NCBI GenBank assembly: GCA_001274695.2
Contig: LARU01000004.1
Location: 372,001 to 436,000, forward strand
Direction of reading: 5' to 3'
DNA from: Azoarcus sp. PA01
Lineage (GTDB): Bacteria; Pseudomonadota; Gammaproteobacteria; Burkholderiales; Rhodocyclaceae
DNA: 64,000 nucleotides
In this document: positions 57,425 to 64,000 of the stretch, in pieces
How the letters are laid out: each line of letters starts with the position of its first letter
How positions within the stretch are numbered: position 1 is the stretch's first letter
The notes under the pieces: generated by a model
The model's input: the letters and a program-made list of their open reading frames with translations, nothing else
What the model was told of the DNA's origin: nothing
Databases searched by the model: none
Program-made: the position numbers and the translations under genes

Positions 57425-58998
57425 CCACCCGCCGCGCCCGGCCGGGTGGACCGGCATTCGTGAGACCATCAGCGAGGCGGTGAACGATCTTCCGCCGCGC
57501 ACACTGCTGTGGCAGACCTTTCTGCTCATTGCCCTCCTGCTGACGCTCGCGCTGGTGGCCTGGTCGCAGATTTTTCGTCATTTCGAGGACCCGGTGCGCG
57601 CACGCGATCTGGCCCAGATGGCGACGAGCGTCGTGAACCTGACGCGCACCGCCCTGATCAATGCGGACGTCGAACGCCGCACCGAGCTGCTCATCGACCT
57701 GGCCGCGCTCGAGGGGATCCGGATTTACCCGGCCGAACCTTCCGACGAACTCCTTCCGCTGCCGGACAATCGCGCGATGCGTCTGCTGACCGAAGAGATT
57801 CGCCGTCAGCTTGGCGCTCACACGCGGTTTGCGTCGCGCTGGAAAACGCTCGACGGTTTCTGGATCAGCTTCAGGCTCCACCCGGAAGACCCGGAAGATT
57901 TCTGGGTCATGCTGCCGTCCGAGCGCCTGCAGCAGACCGAGGCGATCGAGTGGCTGACGTGGGGAGGCGGCGCGCTCCTCGTCGCGCTGCTGGGCGCCTA
58001 TCTGATCGTTTCCCGGATCAGCGTGCCGCTGCGCAACCTCGCCCGCTCGGCGCGCGTGGTCGGCAGTGGTCGCACGCCGCCGCATCTGCCCGAGACCGGC
58101 CCGCAGGAAATCGCAGCGGTGGCGAAAGCGTTCAACCAGATGGCAGGGGATCTCGCCCGCACCGACGCCGATCGCGCGCTGATTCTTGCCGGCGTCTCCC
58201 ACGATCTGCGTACGCCGCTCGCGCGCTTGCGCCTTGGCGTGGAAATGTCGGGGGCGCCGGAAACCGAGGTCGCCGCGATGGTAAGCGACGTCGAGGAGAT
58301 GGACCGGATCATCGGCCAGTTCCTCGATTTCGGGCGCGGCGAACCGCAGGAGCCGATGGAGGCGCTCAACCTGCCGGGCCTCGTGCGAGACCTCGTGGAA
58401 CCTTACCGGCTGCGCGGCATCGATATACGCGCGGACCTGCCCGAGAAGCTGGTCCTGCCGGCCCGAAGCCTGTCCCTGCGGCGGGCGCTCGCCAACCTCA
58501 TCGACAACGCGATCCGCTACGCGGGCGAGAACCATCCCATAGACATCAAAGTGAACAGAAGCGAGGAAGAGGCGACGATCGAAGTCGCGGACCGCGGGCC
58601 GGGCATTCCGGAGAGCGAAATCGAGAGGATGCGCCACCCCTTCACGCGCCTCGAGAACGCGCGCTCGAACACCAAGGGCGCCGGCCTCGGGCTCGCGATC
58701 GTCGAACGCATCATCCGCTCGCACAACGGGCGACTCGACCTGGGGCGCCGCTTGGGAGGCGGGCTGCTCGCGGTTGTGCGTCTTCCGCTCGAAAAGCGCC
58801 GTCTCGGCACGAGAATTCGCGGGCCGGAACAGGATGACAGCCCGGCGTGAATCCGGCTCGGCATGCGGTGGACGACATCGGTACCGGCTGTCGCCGCGGC
58901 ATTATCGGCCTGTTCGCCGAGCAGCGTCGATTCGACGAGGATTCCGCCACCTCAAAGCTCAGCCGGGCACAACGGACAAGTCGCTATAATCCTGTCGC

Positions 58999-59607
58999 AT
59001 GAAAATTCTCTTCGATCTGCTGCCGGTCATCCTCTTCTTCGTTGCCTACAAGATCGCCGGCGCAAACCAGGCTTTCGCGCACGAGCTCGCGTCGCGCTGG
59101 CTCGGCGACGGCATTGCCGTCACGCAGGCGCCGATCCTGCTGGCGACCGCGGTTGCGATCCTGGCCACGGTGGCCCAGATCGCCTGGGTCTGGATGCGGC
59201 ATCGCAAGGTCGACACGATGCTGTGGATCAGCCTGGGCATCATCGTCGTGTTCGGCGGCGCGACGCTGTTTTTCCACAACCCGACGTTCATCAAGTGGAA
59301 GCCGACCGCTCTGTACTGGCTGTTCGGCGGGACCCTGACGGTATCGGCGGTGATATTCCGCCGCAACCTGATCCGGAAGATGCTCGAAGCTCAGGTGCGG
59401 TTGCCGGAGCCCGTCTGGGGCCGCCTCAACTTCGCCTGGGCCGGGTTTTTCATCCTCATGGGTTTTCTCAACCTGTACGTTGCCTACAACTTTTCCGAAG
59501 AGACCTGGGTCAATTTCAAACTTTTCGGTGGCATGGGCCTGATGCTGCTGTTCGTACTTGGCCAGGGTTTCTATCTGTCCCGACATATCCAGGAGGAAAC
59601 CACCTGA
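58999..59607 (+). CDS. yciB: inner membrane-spanning protein YciB (septation protein A family)
   Basis: A 202-residue protein with about five to six helices: [21 protein letters not shown] at the N-terminus, [20 protein letters not shown] near 92, and a C-terminal [24 protein letters not shown]. The family helps maintain envelope integrity and septation. Its TGA overlaps the next start (TGATG). Confidence 0.95.
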   Translation: MKILFDLLPVILFFVAYKIAGANQAFAHELASRWLGDGIAVTQAPILLATAVAILATVAQIAWVWMRHRKVDTMLWISLGIIVVFGGATLFFHNPTFIKWKPTALYWLFGGTLTVSAVIFRRNLIRKMLEAQVRLPEPVWGRLNFAWAGFFILMGFLNLYVAYNFSEETWVNFKLFGGMGLMLLFVLGQGFYLSRHIQEETT

Positions 59608-59906
59608 TGCTTTACGTACTCCTCGGCGAAGATGCGCCGGGTTCGCTGGAAGCGCGCACGAGCGCGCGTCCGGCCCATCTCGCTCGGCTCGAAGGATTGC
59701 GCGATGAAGGACGCCTGCTGATCGCAGGCCCGATGCCGGCGATAGACTCTCCCGATCCCGGCCCCGCGGGTTTCTTCGGCAGCCTCGTCGTCGCCGAGTT
59801 CGCGACGCAGGGGGACGCCGAGCGCTGGCTGGCCGACGATCCCTATGTGAAACAGGGCGTGTTCGCGCGGATCACCGTGAAACCCTTCAAGAAGGTGCTG
59901 CCTTGA
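59607..59906 (+). CDS. YciI-like protein
   Basis: A 99-residue ferredoxin-like-fold protein: [29 protein letters not shown], then [11 protein letters not shown] and [22 protein letters not shown]. The YciI His-Asp pair appears as the His in RPAHLARL and the Asp in LADDPY. Catalytic role unproven. It is coupled to yciB and bolA by overlapping stop/start codons. Confidence 0.9.
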   Translation: MLYVLLGEDAPGSLEARTSARPAHLARLEGLRDEGRLLIAGPMPAIDSPDPGPAGFFGSLVVAEFATQGDAERWLADDPYVKQGVFARITVKPFKKVLP

Positions 59907-60166
59907 CCACGATTGACGAAATCCGCGAACGCCTCGCAGTGCTCGATCCGGTATCGATCGAGATCGACGATGACAGTGCGTTGCACGCCGGCCACGCGGG
60001 AGCGCGAAGTGGCGGCGGCCATTATCGTCTGACCATCGTCGCCGAATGTTTCCAGGGCAAGAACACCGTCGCCCGTCACCGCCTTGTCTATGACGCGCTC
60101 GGCGATCTGATGCGCACGCGCGTGCACGCGCTCGCCGTCCGCGCCCTGACGGCCGATGAAGCATGA
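59903..60166 (+). CDS. bolA: BolA-family protein
   Basis: An 87-residue BolA protein with the family centre [29 protein letters not shown] and the conserved His in ARHR. BolA proteins bind monothiol glutaredoxins and iron-sulfur clusters. The start is TTG at 59903, overlapping the YciI-like stop (TTGA). It precedes the parvulin gene by 26 bases. Confidence 0.92.
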   Translation: MTTIDEIRERLAVLDPVSIEIDDDSALHAGHAGARSGGGHYRLTIVAECFQGKNTVARHRLVYDALGDLMRTRVHALAVRALTADEA

Positions 60167-60192
60167 ATTCAACCCACCCGGAAGGAACCTTG

Positions 60193-60975
60193 ATGAAACG
60201 TTTTCCCAGCCGCCTCGCCCTCGGTCTCACGGCCGCCCTGTTGGTCCACGCAGCGGGCGCGGCTACCCCGGTCGCAACCGTAAACGGCGCCCCGATTCCG
60301 TCGTCCCGCATGGACGTCATGATCAATGAGCAGCGCGCGCAAGGCGCCCCCGATGGCGCCGAACTGCGCGAGGCCGCTCGCGAACAGCTCGTCCGCCTCG
60401 AAGTGCTTGCGCAGGAAGCGGCCAAGAAAGGCATCGACAAGAAGCCGGAAATCCAGGCCCAGATGGACCTCGCCCGCCAGGGGGTGCTGATCCGCGCCTA
60501 CATGCAGGACTTCATCAAGACCAATCCCGCGACCGATGCCGACCTGCGGAAGGAATACGAAAGCATCAAGGGCCAGATGGGTTCGAAGGAATACAAGCCG
60601 CGCCACATCCTCGTCGAAACCGAAGAGGAAGCAAAAGCGATCATCGGCAAGCTGCGCGCCGGCGAGAAGTTCGAGGAGCTCGCCACCGCGTCGAAAGATC
60701 CCGGCTCGAAGGACAAGGGCGGCGAACTGGGCTGGAGCAACCCCGGAATGTTCGTCAAGCCGTTCTCGGAAGCGATGGTCAAACTCGAGAAGGGACAGTA
60801 CAGCGCGACGCCGGTCAAGAGCGACTTCGGTTATCACGTGATCCAGCTCGATGACGTCCGCGACCTGAAAGCGCCCCCGTTCGAAGAGGTCAAGCCGCAG
60901 CTCGAACAGCGCCTGCAGCAGAAGAAAATCGAGAAGCACGTCGCCGACCTGAGAGCCAAGGCGAAAGTCGAGTAA
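60193..60975 (+). CDS. exported parvulin-type peptidyl-prolyl isomerase
   Basis: A 260-residue periplasmic chaperone. A signal peptide (1-23, LALGLTAALLVHAAGA) is followed by a SurA-like N-terminal region (VNGAPIPSSRMDVMINEQ) and one rotamase domain near 130-220 (YKPRHILVETEEEAKAII, GGELGWSNPGMFVKPFSEAM, SDFGYHVIQLDD). The C-terminus is a charged helix. The ATG at 60193 follows GGAAGGA; the in-frame ATG 30 bases upstream disrupts the signal. Confidence 0.93.
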   Translation: MKRFPSRLALGLTAALLVHAAGAATPVATVNGAPIPSSRMDVMINEQRAQGAPDGAELREAAREQLVRLEVLAQEAAKKGIDKKPEIQAQMDLARQGVLIRAYMQDFIKTNPATDADLRKEYESIKGQMGSKEYKPRHILVETEEEAKAIIGKLRAGEKFEELATASKDPGSKDKGGELGWSNPGMFVKPFSEAMVKLEKGQYSATPVKSDFGYHVIQLDDVRDLKAPPFEEVKPQLEQRLQQKKIEKHVADLRAKAKVE

Positions 60976-60996
60976 CGACGACCCGTGTGACACGAG

Positions 60997-61030
60997 AAGG
61001 GCCGGTTTCTGCACAGGCAGACCGGCCCTT
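60997..61030. terminator. bidirectional terminator between the parvulin and acyl-CoA dehydrogenase genes
   Basis: A perfect 10-bp stem (AAGGGCCGGT / ACCGGCCCTT) with a 14-base loop that can pair internally. TTTCGTTT follows on the plus strand. It lies between two convergent genes and serves at least the plus-strand operon. Confidence 0.8.
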
Positions 61031-61074
61031 TCGTTTCAAGGCGGCGCAGCACAGCGGCCGCCATCAAGTCACCT

Positions 61075-62868
61075 TCAGAATTGCGCCTCGTCGAGAGCCA
61101 GCGCGCCCACCGCCCCGTTCACCACCGCGTACGCCAGCGCCGGAGCGAGCGACAGGACGTGATCGGCGTAGAAACGCGCCGTCACGATCTTCGTCGGGTA
61201 GAACACGTCGTCGGACCCGGCGGTGATGCGGGCCTGCGACGCCAGCGCCGCGCGCGCCATTTGCCATCCGCCGCCGACGATGCCGAGCAGCTTCAGGAAC
61301 GGCACCGAGCCGACCGACGCCGCCTTGATGTCGTTGTTGTAAGTCGCGAGGATGTAGTCCACCGCCGCTTCGAGCGCCGCGATGCCGGCGTCGAGCGATT
61401 TGCGGATCGCCGCAAACCCTTCGCCCTGCTGCTCGGCCAGTTGCGTCTGGACGCCCCGCATCTCGGCGATCAGCGCTCTGACCGTGACGCCATCCTCACG
61501 GGCGATCTTCCGCCCGATCAGGTCGTTCGCCTGGATGGCCGTCGTGCCTTCGTAGATCGTCGTGATCCGCGCATCGCGCAGATGCTGCGCCGCTCCGGCC
61601 TCTTCGATGAAGCCCATGCCGCCGTGCACCTGCACGCCCGTCGACGCGATGTCGATGGAATTCTCGGTGCACCATCCCTTGACGACCGGAATCATCAGGT
61701 CGACGAAAGCCTGCTTCTGTGCCCGCACTGCGGCGTCGGGATGCCGATGCGCGAGATCGGTCGCCGCGCCGACGACGTAGGCAAGCGCCCGCATTGCTTC
61801 GGTCTGCGATTTCATCGACATCAGCATGCGGCGCACGTCGGGGTGACGGATGATCGACACCTTCGGTCCGCCACGCACTCCGGCTTCGGTGCCCTGCACA
61901 CGATCCTTCGCGTAGGCCAGGGCATGCTGGTAGGCGCGCTCGGACAATGCCAGGCCTTCCATGCCGACTGCAAAGCGCGCCTCGTTCATCATGATGAACA
62001 TGTATTCGAGGCCGCGGTTCGCCTCGCCGACGAGCGTGCCGATGGCCCCGCCGTTGTCGCCGAACGCGAGCACGCAGGTCGGGCTCGCGTGGATGCCGAG
62101 CTTGTGCTCGATCGAGACGCACTGCACGTCGTTGCGCGTGCCGGGCGTGCCGTCGGCATTGAGCAGGAACTTCGGCACGACGAAGAGCGAAATCCCCTTC
62201 ACGCCTTCGGGAGCATCGGGAAGGCGTGCAAGCACCAGGTGAACGATGTTGTCGGTCAGGTCGTGCTCACCATAGGTGATGAAGATCTTCTGCCCGAACA
62301 GGCGGTAGGTGCCGTCGCCCTGGGGTTCGGCGCGCGTGCGCACCGCCGCCAGATCGGAACCCGCCTGCGGCTCGGTGAGGTTCATCGTGCCGGTCCATTC
62401 GCCGCTGATCATCTTCGGCAGGTAAGCGGCCTTCTGCTCGTCGCTGCCGCGCAGCGCGATCGCCTCGATCGCACCGTTGGTCAGCATCGGGCACAGCGAA
62501 AACGCCATGTTCGCCGCCTTCCACATTTCCATGACCGCAGTCGAGAGCAGCTTCGGCAACCCCTGCCCACCGTATTCCGGGTCGCCTGCCACCGCAGTCC
62601 ACCCGGCCTCGGAGAACTGGCGATAGGCCTCCCGCCAGCCGGGCGCCGTCGTCACCTTGCCCTGCGCCCACTTCGCACCCTCCTCGTCCCCGACCCGGTT
62701 CAGGGGCGCCAGAACGCCGCTGGCGAACTTGTTCGCTTCGTCGAGGATCGCATCGACCAGGTCGCTCGACACCTCTTCGCAGCCGGGAAGCTCGGCGACT
62801 TCCTGCAGTCCGGCCAGTTCGTGCATGACGAACTGCATGTCGCGAACGGGTGCAGTGTATTGGCTCAT
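61075..62868 (-). CDS. acyl-CoA dehydrogenase (long, DmdC/FadE5-like)
   Basis: A 597-residue acyl-CoA dehydrogenase of the long subfamily. It has an N-terminal helix bundle, FAD contacts in GTMNLTEPQAGSDLAAVRT (near 155) and IFITYGEHDL (near 190), the C-terminal helix domain with HGGMGFIEEAGAAQHLRDARITTIYEGT (catalytic Glu in IYEGT near 455), and an extra C-terminal domain (about 480-597). Relatives include 3-methylmercaptopropionyl-CoA and long-chain enzymes; the substrate is open. The ATG at 62868 has GAGG nine bases upstream. Electrons would go to the Etf encoded just upstream. Confidence 0.93.
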   Translation of the reverse strand: MSQYTAPVRDMQFVMHELAGLQEVAELPGCEEVSSDLVDAILDEANKFASGVLAPLNRVGDEEGAKWAQGKVTTAPGWREAYRQFSEAGWTAVAGDPEYGGQGLPKLLSTAVMEMWKAANMAFSLCPMLTNGAIEAIALRGSDEQKAAYLPKMISGEWTGTMNLTEPQAGSDLAAVRTRAEPQGDGTYRLFGQKIFITYGEHDLTDNIVHLVLARLPDAPEGVKGISLFVVPKFLLNADGTPGTRNDVQCVSIEHKLGIHASPTCVLAFGDNGGAIGTLVGEANRGLEYMFIMMNEARFAVGMEGLALSERAYQHALAYAKDRVQGTEAGVRGGPKVSIIRHPDVRRMLMSMKSQTEAMRALAYVVGAATDLAHRHPDAAVRAQKQAFVDLMIPVVKGWCTENSIDIASTGVQVHGGMGFIEEAGAAQHLRDARITTIYEGTTAIQANDLIGRKIAREDGVTVRALIAEMRGVQTQLAEQQGEGFAAIRKSLDAGIAALEAAVDYILATYNNDIKAASVGSVPFLKLLGIVGGGWQMARAALASQARITAGSDDVFYPTKIVTARFYADHVLSLAPALAYAVVNGAVGALALDEAQF

Positions 62869-62927
62869 TTTTCTAACCTCTCCAGTAGTACTTTGTTGTA
62901 ATTGCGGCTCTTGCTGCCGCATCGGTT

Positions 62928-63593
62928 TTACTTGTTGATCAGGTAGCGGCGGTCATCGAACGCCACCACCCAGTCGGGCCGGTACACCACCATCAACGTG
63001 ATCGCCGCCCCGCTCATCCATGCCTCCGCGAAACCGAGCAACAGGAGGTAAGGAAGATAATCGCTGGCCAGAAACGCAAACGAGTAAGCACTGCCCGCCA
63101 CCATCGCCGCGGCGGCCAGGGCGCCCTGCAGCATCGCCGTGAGCGCGGAGCCGATGAAGGCCACGACGAAGATGAACACGAACAAATGCGCCGGCAGGCG
63201 CCGTTCCACCGTGCGCAGCCACAGTTGCGCGGCGAGCACCGGAACGACGCCCATCAGCAGGAAATTGAGCGGCCACGCTTGCCACTCGAGCGCCCCGTTC
63301 AGCGTGATCCCGGCCAGCGCCAGCCCCAGCGCGACGATCGCCAGCCGGGGACCCAGCGCGAGGGTGGCGACCATTGCGCCGAGCAAATGGAGGTTCAGGC
63401 CGGGCTTGACGCCGGCCTTCAGGCTCCACAACAGGATCAGGCTTACGACGAAGCCGAGCAGCAGGTTCAGCTGCGCCGGCGCTGCAACGTGCGTCCATCG
63501 GATCGTCGTTGCGAGGTGATGGCCCACGAACAGCGAAAGGATGAGCGAAATCCAGTGCCAGGACGCAGGGAACAGCGAGACAGGGAGGTCCAA
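62928..63593 (-). CDS. CbiM-like energy-coupling-factor transporter permease
   Basis: A 221-residue membrane protein with about seven helices. CbiM-like segments are NLHLLGAMVATLALGPRLAIVAL (near 68-90) and YLLLLGFAEAWMSGAAITLMVV near the end. CbiM proteins are substrate components of cobalt/nickel importers, but the usual metal-binding N-terminal MHIxDG is absent, so its solute is uncertain. It lies between etfA and the acyl-CoA dehydrogenase gene on the same strand. Confidence 0.75.
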   Translation of the reverse strand: MDLPVSLFPASWHWISLILSLFVGHHLATTIRWTHVAAPAQLNLLLGFVVSLILLWSLKAGVKPGLNLHLLGAMVATLALGPRLAIVALGLALAGITLNGALEWQAWPLNFLLMGVVPVLAAQLWLRTVERRLPAHLFVFIFVVAFIGSALTAMLQGALAAAAMVAGSAYSFAFLASDYLPYLLLLGFAEAWMSGAAITLMVVYRPDWVVAFDDRRYLINK

Positions 63594-63641
63594 TCTCGCT
63601 GCTCCCCGTGCCGGTCCGGGTCCGGTTTCGCTCGCGCGGCG

Positions 63642-64000
63642 TCAGCCCACCGCGTTGGTCAGCTCGGGGACGACCTCGAACAGGTCGCCGACGAGCCCGT
63701 AGTCCGCGACCTGGAAGATCGGCGCTTCCGGATCCTTGTTGATCGCGACGATGACTTTCGAGTCCTTCATGCCCGCGAGGTGCTGGATCGCGCCCGACAC
63801 GCCGACCGCGATGTAGAGCTGCGGCGCGACGATCTTGCCGGTCTGGCCGACCTGGTAGTCGTTCGGCGCGAACCCGGCATCGACCGCGGCGCGCGAAGCG
63901 CCAAGCGCGGCGCCGAGCTTGTCGGCGAGCGGCTCGAGCAGCTTGTGGTAGTTCTCGCCGCTGCCCAGCCCGCGGCCGCCGGAGACGATGATCTTCGCCG
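63642..64000 (-). CDS. etfA: electron transfer flavoprotein alpha subunit, C-terminal part
   Basis: The last 119 codons of EtfA, running off the window edge. The FAD-binding C-terminal domain is unmistakable: [60 protein letters not shown] and [25 protein letters not shown]. It passes electrons from acyl-CoA dehydrogenases to the quinone pool. Confidence 0.96.
   Translation of the reverse strand, partial: AKIIVSGGRGLGSGENYHKLLEPLADKLGAALGASRAAVDAGFAPNDYQVGQTGKIVAPQLYIAVGVSGAIQHLAGMKDSKVIVAINKDPEAPIFQVADYGLVGDLFEVVPELTNAVG

Overview
The window is high-GC DNA with short intergenic gaps and a gene set typical of a betaproteobacterium. The sulfonate genes, the etf / CbiM-like / acyl-CoA dehydrogenase group at the right end and the rnhA-dnaQ pairing suggest Rhodocyclales (Azoarcus/Aromatoleum/Thauera type). 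That placement is inference; there is no rRNA or tRNA in the window.

Left part (1-13.3 kb). It opens with the 3' end of an SbtA-type bicarbonate permease and its PII-like partner, then a Tat-exported multicopper oxidase. Next is a selenium block. A four-gene ABC importer of the PhnD/selenate type (3273-6646) follows senB (selenosugar synthase), and senA (selenoneine synthase) diverges from senB at 7.8 kb. A tandem-Cache periplasmic protein and a TRAP importer (dctM, dctQ, dctP) follow.

Centre (13.5-32.4 kb). This is a sulfonate catabolic island. TauXY (taurine dehydrogenase) and IseJ (isethionate dehydrogenase) both make sulfoacetaldehyde. Xsc cleaves it to sulfite and acetyl phosphate, and Pta makes acetyl-CoA. 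Candidate importers are the TRAP system, an APC permease and the MHS-family IseU. Candidate sulfite/sulfate exporters are a YeiH-type protein and a TauE/SafE protein. The xsc operon also carries thiS and thiG, which help make the thiamine diphosphate that Xsc needs. A MoxR-like ATPase plus a VWA protein form a separate transcription unit. Four promoters (tauX, xsc, the MoxR gene, and the iclR/pta divergence) share a 17-bp operator-like element. Sites recur at spacings of 22 bp and 58-60 bp, which defines a probable regulon, most likely of the IclR protein at 31530-32351. A second IclR gene (iseR-like) has its own, different palindrome. As given, xsc carries a one-base homopolymer frameshift. 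An intrinsic terminator lies just in front of pta and may act as an attenuator.

Right part (32.7-64 kb). This is mainly housekeeping: a RelB/YafQ-type toxin-antitoxin pair, mutS, a spermidine-synthase-like protein, dnaQ, rnhA, a methyltransferase, gloB, mltD, a dual-ATPase peptide ABC protein, slyD, bcp, and a three-gene signalling operon (PAS kinase, receiver, receiver-GAF-GGDEF-EAL, the last with a second homopolymer frameshift). Then come radA, a LysR regulator, lplT, a family-4 uracil-DNA glycosylase, rimI, tsaB, an OmpR/EnvZ pair, yciB, a YciI-like gene, bolA, a parvulin isomerase, an acyl-CoA dehydrogenase, a CbiM-like permease and the end of etfA. I saw no CRISPR array, insertion sequence, prophage or RNA gene.
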